Of a DNA stretch of 51,888 nt, positions 43,736 to 51,888 are shown piece by piece. A program made the translations under genes and the position numbers. Source of the DNA: Thioalkalivibrio sp. Its GTDB lineage: Bacteria; Pseudomonadota; Gammaproteobacteria; Ectothiorhodospirales; Ectothiorhodospiraceae. The stretch spans positions 1 to 51,888 of the forward strand of contig PWGH01000279.1 of the NCBI GenBank assembly GCA_003555285.1. The letters run 5' to 3'. Position 1 is the stretch's first letter. Each line of letters opens with the position of its first letter. The notes under the pieces are model-generated. The model was not told the DNA's origin, did not search any database, and worked only from the letters and a program-made list of their open reading frames with translations.

Positions 43736-43764
43736 TTGATGACGTTGTTGGTTTTACCTATTGT
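43736..43764 (+). promoter_or_regulatory. Candidate promoter of the BON gene
   Basis: TTGATG (43736-43741) and TATTGT (43759-43764) are 17 bases apart, each four of six to consensus, within a locally A/T-rich stretch. The start of transcription would be near 43771, so the 15-bp repeats lie in the leader. Confidence 0.4.
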
Positions 43765-43785
43765 TTTTATTCGGTTGACGAAATA

Positions 43786-43830
43786 GCGAGATGGCCGAGT
43801 GCGAGATGGCCGAGTGCGAGATGGCCGAGT
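43786..43830 (+). repeat. Three exact 15-bp tandem units upstream of the BON gene
   Basis: GCGAGATGGCCGAGT occurs three times without change (43786-43800, 43801-43815, 43816-43830), followed by GCGAGAGT. Each unit contains an ATG, and the frame of the downstream gene is open through part of the array. Confidence 0.95.
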
Positions 43831-43900
43831 GCGAGAGTCACCTGGATCCAAAACAGAACTTGAATCGAACACTCCGAATCCGAACACAAGGAGAGCCGCG

Positions 43901-44584
43901 ATGGCTCGCAGCGATGAACAGATCAAGCGCGATATCATCGACAGCCTGTACTGGGACGACCGTGTGAATGCCAACGACGTGGATGCTGAGGTCAGTAACG
44001 GCATTGCGACCTTGCGCGGCACAGTGCCCAGCTACTTCGTACGGTCTTGTGCGGCCGACGATGCCTGGGCGGTGGCGGGTGTCACCGGCGTGAGAAATCA
44101 GCTCACCGTGCACTACCCACCGGCCGTCGCTCTGCCCACCGATGACGAGATCCAGTCGGCGGTGGAGGATCGTCTGGCCTTCGATCCGGACATCGATGTG
44201 TTGGATACCTGGGTCCAGGTGACGGCCGGCGTTGTAACCCTGGAAGGCAGCGTCGATGCGTACTGGAAGAAACGCCATGCCGAAGATATCGCCGCAGCCG
44301 TCCGTGGCGTCACGGCCATCGAGAATCGGCTGGCCATCGTGCCCACCCGCGACTACACCGACCAGGAGATTGCCGCCGACATTACGGCGGCATTGGAGCG
44401 CAACGTGCTGGTGGATCCGGAGGAGGTCAATATCCGGGTCAGTGACGGTGTGGTCACCCTGACCGGGACCGTCGACGGCTGGGCGGCGCGTCGGGCGGCC
44501 GCCAACAGTGCCCGCAATACGGCGGGCGTACGCAATCTCCGCGACAAGATCGCGGTATCCGGCGTGGCGCGTTCCTATGGCTGA
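43901..44584 (+). CDS. Triple BON domain protein (OsmY-like)
   Basis: The 227-residue protein contains three BON domains (about 5-72, 78-148 and 152-222). Each has the pattern of a helix, a beta strand ending in V-x-NG/DGVVTL-x-G-x-V and a second helix, as in VSNGIATLRGTV, VTAGVVTLEGSV and VSDGVVTLTGTV. BON proteins bind lipid or outer membrane surfaces and OsmY is induced by high osmolarity. Here there is no signal peptide, so it is probably cytoplasmic, unlike OsmY. ATG 43901 has AAGGAG nine bases upstream. A longer frame to 43799 exists only through the repeat array. Confidence 0.92.
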   Translation: MARSDEQIKRDIIDSLYWDDRVNANDVDAEVSNGIATLRGTVPSYFVRSCAADDAWAVAGVTGVRNQLTVHYPPAVALPTDDEIQSAVEDRLAFDPDIDVLDTWVQVTAGVVTLEGSVDAYWKKRHAEDIAAAVRGVTAIENRLAIVPTRDYTDQEIAADITAALERNVLVDPEEVNIRVSDGVVTLTGTVDGWAARRAAANSARNTAGVRNLRDKIAVSGVARSYG

Positions 44585-44703
44585 GGCCCGGGAAATCCCT
44601 CCAGGGAGCCGACCTACGGACCCGTGGTGACGGCCGTGGATTCGTCCGGGCATGGAGTCATCCATCCGCCACACCCCTCTAAACCACCAGTCAGGAGTAC
44701 GCC

Positions 44704-45117
44704 ATGAATGTGCGCGAAGTTATGACACCCAATCCAATCCTGTTGAAGCACACCGCCTCGGTGCTGGAAGCCGCGCAACACATGCGGGATGCCGGCGTCG
44801 GCGACGTGCTCATCCAGCAAGATGGCAAGCTTAGTGGCATCGTGACTGATCGGGACATCGTGGTCCGGGTCATCGCCGATCACAAATCGCCGGATCAGAC
44901 CACGCTGGGCGACTGCTGCAGCCATGAACTGCACACCCTCACACCGGACACGGATGCCGACGATGCGGTCCGGACCATGCGGGAGTTCGCGATCCGACGG
45001 ATCCCGGTCGTGGAGGGCGGTCAGGCCGTCGGGATCGTCTCGATGGGCGATCTCGCGGTGAAGCGCGACGAGAAGTCTGCATTGGCCGATGTCAGTGCCA
45101 AGCCGCCCAATAACTGA
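44704..45117 (+). CDS. CBS-pair protein
   Basis: The 137-residue protein is made of two CBS units (about 3-60 and 68-125) forming one Bateman module: VREVMTPNPILL with GKLSGIVTDRDIV, then LTPDTDADDAV with GQAVGIVSMGDLA. Such stand-alone modules bind adenosine nucleotides such as AMP or ATP and tune partner proteins. The partner is not known; the BON gene 120 bases upstream and the M50-CBS protease are possible by context only. ATG 44704 has AGGAG seven bases upstream. It is likely part of a stress-related transcript with the BON gene. Confidence 0.9.
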   Translation: MNVREVMTPNPILLKHTASVLEAAQHMRDAGVGDVLIQQDGKLSGIVTDRDIVVRVIADHKSPDQTTLGDCCSHELHTLTPDTDADDAVRTMREFAIRRIPVVEGGQAVGIVSMGDLAVKRDEKSALADVSAKPPNN

Positions 45118-45404
45118 TCGTCAAAGGCCGCTCGTGACGAGTCGACGATGCAGAATCTTCATTTCCGGCCCGGCGCGCCCTCAAGGTAGAGCGTCGGACC
45201 GTCTTGCAGTGATCGTTCTGCGTTGGGGCCATGCTTTGTGGGCCGGGCGGCGGTCGGATGGCGGCATCGTCGATCCGGCCGGTACCCATGCCACGGACCG
45301 GTTCCGCTGGGCCGACTCCACCATCGGCGCGACCCCGCGGCTATCTCGACCCGTGTCTATTCTGACCCGGGCCATCGCAACCCGCGGCTGACAAGGAGGA
45401 TGTG

Positions 45405-45629
45405 ATGCAACTGGACATCTACAAATCAACCGAAGCACCGACCCGCCATTTCCTGGTTCCCGCAGGATCCGATGTCTCCGGTCTGCCCGAGATCGTGGAG
45501 GACAAGCCGCGGACCTCGGTGGAGGTCGAGGAAGGCAAGACCCTGGTGGGCGTTTCTGGGACCGAGGCGCTGCGGGACATCAGCAAGCAGGGTTTTCACG
45601 TGGTCGAGGTGCCCTACGACTTCACCTGA
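45405..45629 (+). CDS. Small protein of 74 residues, unknown function
   Basis: The protein opens MQLDIYKSTEAPTRHFLVPAG and ends in a short beta-like GFHVVEVPYDFT. The start resembles a family of small bacterial proteins beginning MQLDIYRS that I recall as DUF6139, but I am not certain. AAGGAGG lies just before the ATG at 45405, a strong ribosome binding site, and this argues that it is real. It ends eight bases inside the 3' end of the oxidoreductase gene on the other strand. No membrane segment is present. Confidence 0.72.
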   Translation: MQLDIYKSTEAPTRHFLVPAGSDVSGLPEIVEDKPRTSVEVEEGKTLVGVSGTEALRDISKQGFHVVEVPYDFT

Positions 45630-47817
45630 ATCCGCTTTCGCGACCACCGTCTTCGTGGATTGCGGGCTCGATTGGGTCGACTCGACCCCGGCGCCACGCG
45701 TGATAACGCTTCAACCAGGCCAGGACCCGCTCGGGTGCATGGGCCTTCTTCCACTCGCCGGCGGCGAACTTGTTGGCCTCGGAAAGCGTCGGATAGACAT
45801 GGATGGTCGACAGGATCTTGTTCATGCCCAGTCCATGGCGCATCGCGGTCACGTATTCGGTAATCAGCTCGCCGGCATGCTCGCCGACGATGGTGGCCCC
45901 CAGGATCCGGTCCTTGCCCGGGACGGTGAGCACCTTCACCAGGCCCTCGGCGGCACCGTCGGCAATGGCACGATCCAGGTCTCCGATGTCGTAGGTGGTG
46001 ATCTCGTAGGGGATACCTTGGGCCGCGGCACCCTGCTCATTCAGCCCCACCCGCGCGACCTCGGGATCGGTGAAGGTGGTCCAGGGCAGGGCCCGGTAAT
46101 CCACTTTGAAGCGGCGCAGGCTGCCGAACAACGCGTTCACCGTGGCATGCCAGGCCTGGTGGGCGGCCGCATGGGTGAACTGGTAGGGTCCGGCCACATC
46201 ACCGACCGCGTAGATGTTCGGGTAGCGGGTCTGCAATGCGGCATTGACCTCGATCGTGCCTCGTGCGGTGGTGGGAATGCCGAGCACCTCCAGGCCAAAT
46301 CCGGTCGTATGGGCCTGGCGCCCGACCGCCACCAGAATCTGGTCGAAGGCGATGCGCTGTTCCACGCCCCGGTATTCGACGACCAGATGCTTCTGTCCCT
46401 CCGTGATTTGCACCGCCTTCGCCTCCGTGTCGGTGTGCACCGCGATGCCCTCGGCGACAAAACGAGCCATCACCCGTTCGGAAACCTCCGGGTCTTCGCG
46501 CGACAACAGGCGCGAACCCCGCTCCACCTGGATCACCTGGCTGCCGAGCCGGGCAAAGGCCTGGGCGAGTTCGCTGCCGATCGGACCTCCGCCCAGCACG
46601 ATCAGCCGCTCGGGCCGTTCGCGCAGCGCCCATACGGTATCGGAGGTCAGGTACCCGGCCTCGGCCAGACCCGGTAGCGCCGGCACGAACGGGCTGGCGC
46701 CGGTGGCAATGATGATGTTGCGCGTGCGGATGCTTCGACCATTCACCGTCACGGTCCAGGGGGAGGTGATCTGCGCCGTGCCCTGAACCACCTCTACGCC
46801 CAGACCCTGATAACGCTCGATGGAATCGTGCGGCTCGACCTCGCGGACCACCCGCTGGACGCGTTCCATCACTTCGGCAAAGTCGAAGGTGGCCTCGGCA
46901 CAGCGGATGCCGTAGTCGCTGGAACGGCGCATCTGGTCCAGCAGGCGGGCGGTGCGGATCAGCGCCTTCGAGGGTACGCAACCGGTGTTCAGGCAGTCGC
47001 CGCCCATCTTGTGTTTCTCGATCAGTGTGACGCGCGCCTTCACCGCCGCGGCGATGTAGGCGCTTACCAGGCCGCCGGATCCGGCGCCGATCACAACCAG
47101 GTCGTCATCGAAGGCCTTCGGCTTGTCCCACCCGCGCAAAGCCTTGCGCGCGGCCAGCGCCTGCAGCAGCTTGCGCGCCACCAACGGGAAGAGACCGAGT
47201 ACCGTGAACGAGGCGATCAGCATCGGCGAGAGCAGGCCGCCGATCGACGTGACGCCGGCGAGTTGGGTCCCCGCATTCACGTAGACCAGGGTTCCGGCCA
47301 GCATGCCCACCTGACTCACCCAGAAGAAGGTGAAAACCCGCATTGGCGTCAGGCCCATCACCAGGTTGATCACGAAGAAGGGAAAGGCCGGCACCAAGCG
47401 CAGGCCGAAGAGGTAGAAGGCGCCGTCCTTGTGCACCCCCTCGTTGATCTTCGCCAGGCTTGGGCCGAAGCGCTGCTGGATCCGGTCCCGCAGCAGCGTG
47501 CGCGAGACCAGGAAGGCGAGCGTGGCCCCGATGGTGGAGGCAAAAGACACCAGCACCAAGCCGGTGAGCAGCCCGAACAGGGCGCCGGCCGCCAGCGTCA
47601 TGATCGCCGCGCCGGGCAGAGACAGCGCCGTGACCCCAACATACAGGGCAAAGAAGGCCGCGAGAGTCTGCACCGGATGTTCGGCATAGAAGCCCTGGAA
47701 GACCTCGCGCCGCGATTGCAGATAATCCAGGGTCAGGTATTGTCCCAGATCAAACAGCAGAAAGACCCCGACAAGGGCTGCGATCGCGACGAGAATGAGT
47801 GCCTTGCGGTAATCCAT
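45622..47817 (-). CDS. TVP38/VTT membrane domain fused to FAD-dependent disulfide oxidoreductase
   Basis: The 731-residue protein has an N-terminal VTT membrane domain (about 1-220, with GVTALSLPGAAIMTLAAG and RLVPAFPFFVINL) and a C-terminal pyridine nucleotide-disulfide oxidoreductase (about 235-715). The enzyme part carries GAGSGG (244-249) for FAD, the redox cysteines C275 and C280 in CLNTGC, a second GGGPIG dinucleotide fold and the C-terminal HVYPTLSE active-site His. It is related to mercuric reductase and dihydrolipoamide dehydrogenase, but has no heavy-metal domain and a Tyr in HxYP. ATG 47817 with GAGGG upstream is preferred to 47841. The electron acceptor is unknown; such fusions are met in proteobacteria. 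Confidence 0.92.
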   Translation of the reverse strand: MDYRKALILVAIAALVGVFLLFDLGQYLTLDYLQSRREVFQGFYAEHPVQTLAAFFALYVGVTALSLPGAAIMTLAAGALFGLLTGLVLVSFASTIGATLAFLVSRTLLRDRIQQRFGPSLAKINEGVHKDGAFYLFGLRLVPAFPFFVINLVMGLTPMRVFTFFWVSQVGMLAGTLVYVNAGTQLAGVTSIGGLLSPMLIASFTVLGLFPLVARKLLQALAARKALRGWDKPKAFDDDLVVIGAGSGGLVSAYIAAAVKARVTLIEKHKMGGDCLNTGCVPSKALIRTARLLDQMRRSSDYGIRCAEATFDFAEVMERVQRVVREVEPHDSIERYQGLGVEVVQGTAQITSPWTVTVNGRSIRTRNIIIATGASPFVPALPGLAEAGYLTSDTVWALRERPERLIVLGGGPIGSELAQAFARLGSQVIQVERGSRLLSREDPEVSERVMARFVAEGIAVHTDTEAKAVQITEGQKHLVVEYRGVEQRIAFDQILVAVGRQAHTTGFGLEVLGIPTTARGTIEVNAALQTRYPNIYAVGDVAGPYQFTHAAAHQAWHATVNALFGSLRRFKVDYRALPWTTFTDPEVARVGLNEQGAAAQGIPYEITTYDIGDLDRAIADGAAEGLVKVLTVPGKDRILGATIVGEHAGELITEYVTAMRHGLGMNKILSTIHVYPTLSEANKFAAGEWKKAHAPERVLAWLKRYHAWRRGRVDPIEPAIHEDGGRESGFR

Positions 47818-47888
47818 GACTGCCCTCGGTGGGTTCGGCAATGGGAGTGGCCGATGGGTATTGTCGTACGCTGTTGTCGTAACAGGGA

Positions 47889-47909
47889 CGTCGGCAATGG
47901 GTGCCGACG
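47889..47909. repeat. Perfect hairpin between the VTT-FAD and yaiI genes
   Basis: CGTCGGCA (47889-47896) and TGCCGACG (47902-47909) form an eight-base stem with a five-base loop in the divergent region. It could be an operator or hairpin for either gene. Confidence 0.45.
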
Positions 47910-48029
47910 GGGGTGTGTAAGGTGTAGTGTGCCGCAGGACGCCGATCCAGGGTGTTCGCGCAAACCCCTACGGGATTACCGAGGGGTTCTCCCGACTCGG
48001 GACCAGGCCAACGAAGGGCAAAGATTGAG

Positions 48030-48503
48030 ATGAAGATCTGGGTGGATGCGGACGCCTGTCCGGTGGTGATCAAGGAGATTCTGTTCCGGGCGGCCGAGCG
48101 CACCGGGATCGAGGTGATCCTGGTGGCGAATCAGCCGGTGCGGGTGCCGCGTTCGCGCTTCATTCGGATGGTCCAGGTCGGTGCAGGCTTCGATGTCGCC
48201 GACAATGAGATCGTGCGGCGGCTGGATCCAGGAGATCTGGTGATTACCGCCGATATTCCGTTGGCGGCGGAGGTGATCGAAGAGGGCGGCCATGCCTTGA
48301 ACCCCCGCGGCGAGCTCTATTCGGTGGACACCATCAAGGCGCGCCTGGATGTGCGCGATTACATGGAGACCCTGCGTGCCAGTGGCATTGATACCGGCGG
48401 CCCTGCCACCCTGAACCAGCGGGATCGCCAAGCCTTCGGTAATCAGTTGGACCGCTTCCTGCAGCGCCATGGCAAGGCCCGGCGTGTCGGAACGAAGGGC
48501 TAG
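48030..48503 (+). CDS. yaiI: YaiI/YqxD family protein (UPF0178)
   Basis: The 157-residue protein matches the UPF0178 family, PIN-like proteins of unknown function. The opening [16 protein letters not shown], the central [10 protein letters not shown] and [13 protein letters not shown] place the acidic residues of a possible nuclease site, and NPRGELY is typical. The ATG at 48030 matches the family N-terminus; the frame upstream is low quality. It is followed after about 40 bases by a pair of competing hairpins and then the nitroreductase gene. Confidence 0.9.
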   Translation: MKIWVDADACPVVIKEILFRAAERTGIEVILVANQPVRVPRSRFIRMVQVGAGFDVADNEIVRRLDPGDLVITADIPLAAEVIEEGGHALNPRGELYSVDTIKARLDVRDYMETLRASGIDTGGPATLNQRDRQAFGNQLDRFLQRHGKARRVGTKG

Positions 48504-48542
48504 GCGCAAGCGGCTGCGCTGAAAGGTCGTGCTATGGTAATC

Positions 48543-48610
48543 ACCCCGGCCCCGCCCAGCGTACGGCGGCCGGGGTGCAGGGCGCGGCGGTCGTGCCGCG
48601 CCCTGCACCC
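48543..48610 (+). promoter_or_regulatory. Two mutually exclusive hairpins before the nitroreductase gene
   Basis: Stem A pairs ACCCCGGCC (48543-48551) with GGCCGGGGT (48568-48576). Stem B pairs GGGTGCAGGGCGCGGC (48573-48588) perfectly with GCCGCGCCCTGCACCC (48595-48610), with a six-base loop. They share the bases 48573-48576, so only one can form fully. No T-run follows. This could be an attenuator-like control, or a rho-assisted end for yaiI transcription. Confidence 0.55.
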
Positions 48611-48658
48611 GTTTCCACCTCGCAAACGCACTGCAAACGACTGCAAGGACTTCTCTGG

Positions 48659-49249
48659 ATGAACGAACCGATCGATCAGAAGGCACGGGACGCGTTGTTC
48701 TTCGACGCGCGCACGCACAACGAATGGCTGGACCGACCGGTGGGCGACGACCTGCTCCGCGAGTTGTTCGAACTGATGCGCTGGGCGCCGACCAGCGCCA
48801 ATTGCAGCCCGGCGCGTCTGGTCTTCGTGACCAGCGACCAGGCCAAGGCCAAGTTATTGCCGGCATTGATCGAAGGGAACGTGGCGAAGACCCGGAACGC
48901 ACCGGTGACGGTGATCATCGGGCAGGATCTCGAATTCCATCAACACCTGCCGCGCCTGTTCCCGCATGCCGATGCCCGTTCCTGGTTCGAGGGCAATCAG
49001 CCGCTGATCGAGGAGACGGCCTTTCGCAACGGATCGATGCAAGGTGCGTATCTGATCCTGGCCGCACGGGCCCTGGGGCTGGATTGCGGTCCGATGTCGG
49101 GCTTCGATCCGGCCCAGGTGAATGCGGCCTTCTTCGACGGCACTTCGGTGCGCGTGAACTTTCTCTGCAACCTCGGCTATGGGCGGCCCGAGGCCCTGTT
49201 TCCGCGCAGCCCGCGCTTCGACTTCGAGGACGTCTGCCGGATCGAATAG
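48659..49249 (+). CDS. Nitroreductase family protein, RutE-like malonic semialdehyde reductase
   Basis: The 196-residue protein is an FMN nitroreductase whose length and motifs fit RutE/HadB-type reductases: [12 protein letters not shown] near residue 17, [17 protein letters not shown] near 42 and [12 protein letters not shown] near 140. RutE removes toxic malonic semialdehyde during uracil breakdown in E. coli, but no other rut gene is present here, so the substrate may be another aldehyde, enone or nitro compound. The ATG at 48659 has AAGGA nine bases upstream. The gene's last codons form the first unit of a 15-bp tandem repeat. Two competing hairpins lie in its leader. Confidence 0.88.
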   Translation: MNEPIDQKARDALFFDARTHNEWLDRPVGDDLLRELFELMRWAPTSANCSPARLVFVTSDQAKAKLLPALIEGNVAKTRNAPVTVIIGQDLEFHQHLPRLFPHADARSWFEGNQPLIEETAFRNGSMQGAYLILAARALGLDCGPMSGFDPAQVNAAFFDGTSVRVNFLCNLGYGRPEALFPRSPRFDFEDVCRIE

Positions 49250-49297
49250 GTCCGGATCACCAGGGCTGGATCGAACAGGACCGGATCGAATGGGGTT
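49239..49297 (+). repeat. Four 15-bp-type units across the nitroreductase stop
   Basis: GGATCGAATAGGTCC, GGATCACCAGGGCT (one base shorter), GGATCGAACAGGACC and GGATCGAATGGGGTT. The first includes the stop codon TAG, the others lie behind it. Confidence 0.85.
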
Positions 49298-49429
49298 GGC
49301 CGCCCGGTCACCGGGGTGCTGTCGGTCGCGCTCGATGAGGCCGATGAGGCCGGCAAATCTGATATCTTCGTCCTGTTTTGACCACGCCCTTGGGCCCGAT
49401 TCCACCGCGCCGACTCCGGATGGCCGCTC

Positions 49430-50935
49430 GTGACCAGCACGCAGACCCCGTTTCGCCAGCGCCTGATCGCCGAATCCGTGCGCCTGCACGAGGACCGCCT
49501 GGGTCGGATTCTCGATGACCCCACCGCCGAGGCTCGTGCACGCGAGGCCACGGGCGACTTCGAGCAGCGGATCCTGCGGCGGGCCGAGGAGCTTGCGCTG
49601 GGCCGGCGTCTGAACGAGACCCTGGAAGCGGTGCGCCCGGTTCGTCGCGGGTTGCTGCTGGCGGCATTGCTGCTGGCCCTGCTGGCCGGAATCACCACGT
49701 CGGCCGCGGTCTTCGGGCAGCAGAATACGGTCAACATCGGCTGGGCCCTGTCGGCACTCCTCGGATTGCAGCTGTTGATGCTGCTGCTCTGGTTGGTCTT
49801 CATGCTGTATCGCCCCGGCAGCGGGACGGCCACGACCGGAACCGGAACCGGCACCGGGGGCGGACTGCTTGGGCGGGCACTGATCGGGGGGTTCGAGCGC
49901 CTTGGCCGGCGCTGGTCCCGGCGCCCGGAATCGGCGCTGGTGATCGCCGCCGGTGCCGGGCTACTGCGCCGGGAGGCCCTGGGGCGCTGGGTCGCGAGCA
50001 GCCTGACCCACGGTTTGTGGACGGCGTTTTGTATCGGCGCCCTGGTGGCCACGGTCTTCGCGCTGAGCGTGCGCCAGTACGACTTCGTCTGGGGCACGAC
50101 GCTACTGACCGAAGACAGCTTCGTCGCCCTGATGGCCCTGCTCGGCACGCCGGCACAGTGGCTGGGCTGGCCGGTGCCGGACGAGGCCGTGGTGCGCGCC
50201 AGCCGCATCGGCGTCGAGGAGACCCGAGGCCGGGCCCTCTGGTCCGGTCTGCTGCTGTCCTCGCTGCTGTTCTACGGCCTGCTGCCGCGCCTGCTGTTGA
50301 CCCTGTTGAGCATAGCGCTGGCGCGTCGCGGCGCGCGCCGGCTGCGCCTGGATACCAGCCTGCCGGGTTATGCGCGGCTGTCGGAGCGCCTGGGATCCCA
50401 CGCCCGGTCGATCGGCGTGCTGGATCCACGGCCGGCCGATCTCCAGACCGCGGCGCCGGAGGCACCTCGGGGCCGCCCCGATCCGGTGACCGGCGCGGTC
50501 CTGCTGATCGGCATGGAACTCGAACGCGGCAGCGAGGGCTGGCCGCCGCGATTGCCCGGCGTGGCGTGGAGCACCCTCGGGCGGGCCGATGACCGCACGC
50601 AGCGCCAGGATGTGCTGGCCGCACTCCGCGCTCGGGTTGAACCGCCCGGCGTGGTGCTGGTGGCGTGTTCGCTGGCACGGACCCCGGATCGGGGCGCGGA
50701 GCGCTTCCTCGCCGGTGTGCGGGAGCAGGCGGCAGCGCCGGTGTGGGCCCTGCTCGACGAGGGCCATCGTCTGGAGGCCCGCGGCATCGACCGGCCCGGG
50801 CGCGTGCACCACTGGCAGCAGGCCGCCCGGCGCGCGGGTCTCGAGTATGTGCTCGAGGTGAACCTGGACGATCCCCGGCATGCCGGCTGCCGAGAACTGG
50901 TGGAACTGGTCGGATCGGGGGAGGCGACGGCATGA
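49430..50935 (+). CDS. DUF2868 membrane protein
   Basis: The 501-residue protein has an N-terminal cytosolic helix region (1-65), four membrane helices (about 72-92, 105-125, 200-222 and 275-300) and a C-terminal soluble part. It matches DUF2868, which is regularly found in front of the DUF3482 GTPase, as here (ATGA overlap). The two probably form a membrane-attached GTPase system of unknown role. A Gly/Thr linker (residues about 126-144, coded partly by an ACCGGA hexamer repeat) follows the second helix. GTG at 49430 is the family-like start, but its ribosome binding site is weak. Confidence 0.86.
   Translation: MTSTQTPFRQRLIAESVRLHEDRLGRILDDPTAEARAREATGDFEQRILRRAEELALGRRLNETLEAVRPVRRGLLLAALLLALLAGITTSAAVFGQQNTVNIGWALSALLGLQLLMLLLWLVFMLYRPGSGTATTGTGTGTGGGLLGRALIGGFERLGRRWSRRPESALVIAAGAGLLRREALGRWVASSLTHGLWTAFCIGALVATVFALSVRQYDFVWGTTLLTEDSFVALMALLGTPAQWLGWPVPDEAVVRASRIGVEETRGRALWSGLLLSSLLFYGLLPRLLLTLLSIALARRGARRLRLDTSLPGYARLSERLGSHARSIGVLDPRPADLQTAAPEAPRGRPDPVTGAVLLIGMELERGSEGWPPRLPGVAWSTLGRADDRTQRQDVLAALRARVEPPGVVLVACSLARTPDRGAERFLAGVREQAAAPVWALLDEGHRLEARGIDRPGRVHHWQQAARRAGLEYVLEVNLDDPRHAGCRELVELVGSGEATA
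49835..49858 (+). repeat. In-frame hexamer repeat in the DUF2868 gene
   Basis: ACCGGA, ACCGGA, ACCGGC and ACCGGG follow each other and encode a Thr-Gly run in the linker after the second membrane helix. Confidence 0.75.
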
Positions 50936-51888
50936 ATGCACCGCTGCAGGTGGTCGTGGTCGGCCACACCAATACCGGCAAGACCTCGCTGCTGCGAACG
51001 CTCGCCCGCGACGAGGCCTTCGGCGAGGTCTCCGATCAACCCGCCACCACCCAGCAGGTGGAGGGTATCCAGCTGCTGTTGTCCGATGGTGAGGCGGTGA
51101 TGGTGCTGCTCGACACCCCGGGTCTGGAGGATCCGGACGGGGTGCTTGAGGTGCTGGACGCGTTGGCCGGTCCGGAGCGCTTCAACACCCCGGAGCGGGT
51201 GCGTGCGTTTCTGGAGCAACCCGAGGCCCGCACCCGCTACGAGCAGGAGGCCAAGGTGCTGCGTCAGATGCTCGAAGCCGAGGCCGCAATCTACGTGATC
51301 GACTGCCGGGAACCCGTGCTCGGCAAGTACCGCGAGGAGCTCACCATCCTCACCTATTGCGCGATTCCAGTGCTTCCGGTGCTGAATTTCGTCGCCAGTC
51401 CGGCGAGCCGGGAGCCCGAATGGCGCGAGCAGCTGGCGCGGTTGAACCTGCATGCGGTGGTGGCCTTCGATACCGTGGTCTTCGACGCGCAGGGGGAGCA
51501 GCGGCTCTACGAAAAACTACGCACCCTGCTCGATCGCCACGACCGCGCCTTGCAACGCCTGCTCGACGACCGCCGTCGGCAGGCGCAGTGGCTGCGTCGT
51601 GCGGCCGCGGAATACCTCGCCGATCTGCTGATCGACACCGCCGGCTGCCTGCGGACGATCCCGGCCCAGGTCCAGCCGGTCGAGTTGCGCGAGCGGATCC
51701 TGGACCATCAGGAGGCGGTGCGCGAGCGCGAGCAACAGAGCGTCGAAGCCTTGCTGCGCCTGTTCCGCTTCAGCAGCGCCCATTACGAGCCCGATCGCCT
51801 GCCGCTGGTGAACGGGGCGTGGGGCCTGGATCTTTTCAATCCCGACGCCCTGAAGCACTACGGCCTGCGCGTGGGCGGCGGCACCGCG
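50932..51888 (+). CDS. DUF3482 GTPase, 3' end cut by window
   Basis: The visible 319 residues begin with a GTPase domain. The P-loop GHTNTGKTS is at residues 11-19, the DTPG of the G3 motif lies near 62, and LNFVAS occupies the place of the NKxD motif near 144, so guanine specificity may be unusual. A DUF3482 region with long helices and RER-rich segments follows (about 190 on). The start ATG at 50932 overlaps the preceding stop as ATGA, and GGGGAGG is in front of it. It is probably co-expressed with, and anchored by, the DUF2868 membrane protein. The rest lies outside the window. Confidence 0.88.
   Translation, partial: MNAPLQVVVVGHTNTGKTSLLRTLARDEAFGEVSDQPATTQQVEGIQLLLSDGEAVMVLLDTPGLEDPDGVLEVLDALAGPERFNTPERVRAFLEQPEARTRYEQEAKVLRQMLEAEAAIYVIDCREPVLGKYREELTILTYCAIPVLPVLNFVASPASREPEWREQLARLNLHAVVAFDTVVFDAQGEQRLYEKLRTLLDRHDRALQRLLDDRRRQAQWLRRAAAEYLADLLIDTAGCLRTIPAQVQPVELRERILDHQEAVREREQQSVEALLRLFRFSSAHYEPDRLPLVNGAWGLDLFNPDALKHYGLRVGGGTA

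Larger units (their letters stand above)
43597..43900 (+). other. ExoD-BON intergenic region with promoter and repeats
   Basis: The 304 bases hold a hairpin (43646-43659), an A/T-rich part with a promoter candidate (43736-43764) and three exact 15-bp repeats (43786-43830) before the BON gene. No gene is seen. Confidence 0.7.

Overview
The window looks like chromosome from a GC-rich gammaproteobacterium. The main evidence is the yceD-rpmF-plsX-fabH block, the uvrC-pgsA pair, a GcvR-type ACT protein, a DUF2058 (YaiL-like) protein, a YaiI-family protein and a clsB/ybhP-like pair. A BCCT osmolyte carrier, four trehalose or alpha-glucan enzymes and a BON-domain protein suggest a salt- or stress-exposed lifestyle, possibly a purple-sulfur or sulfur-oxidising relative; the genus cannot be read from the sequence. 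I see no rRNA, tRNA, CRISPR array, transposase or phage gene.

Layout: (1) 1-3.7 kb: the start of a biotin carboxylase gene on the minus strand, divergent from yceD-rpmF-plsX-fabH, with an excellent sigma70 promoter. (2) 4-7.6 kb: CYTH protein, family 5 uracil-DNA glycosylase, uvrC and pgsA, nearly all overlapping or touching. (3) 7.6-15.8 kb: BCCT carrier, a divergent NAD-dependent DNA ligase with a small downstream gene, and a phospholipase D-VTT fusion followed by an endonuclease/exonuclease/phosphatase protein. (4) 15.8-35.6 kb: carbohydrate storage. It holds a three-enzyme fusion (beta-phosphoglucomutase-like HAD, trehalose-6-phosphatase, GH65 phosphorylase), PEP synthase, an M50-CBS protease, TreZ, a lactate permease, WrbA, GlgE, and TreS fused to maltokinase. 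(5) 35.6-42 kb: PrcB-like lipoprotein, GcvR-like protein, two diguanylate cyclases, DUF2058 and a methyltransferase. (6) 42-51.9 kb: an apparently internally deleted gene, ExoD, BON and CBS proteins, a VTT-FAD disulfide oxidoreductase fusion, YaiI, a nitroreductase, and a DUF2868/DUF3482 GTPase pair cut by the window end.

How the genes work together: TreS interconverts maltose and trehalose, its fused maltokinase makes maltose-1-phosphate, and GlgE adds this to alpha-glucan. TreZ releases trehalose from maltooligosyltrehalose. The fusion enzyme could convert trehalose-6-phosphate to trehalose, split it with phosphate, and return beta-glucose-1-phosphate to glucose-6-phosphate. OtsA, TreY and GlgB are absent here and would have to be elsewhere.

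The most unusual DNA-level signal is a recurring class of short tandem repeats, mostly 14-18 bp per unit, sitting at gene boundaries: upstream of the CYTH gene, ppsA, the M50 protease, wrbA and the BON gene; across the stop codons of ligA and the nitroreductase; and inside the coding starts or loops of uvrC and the endonuclease-like gene. Similar repeats recur at a dozen unrelated places in 52 kb, which suggests an ongoing genome-specific process rather than chance.
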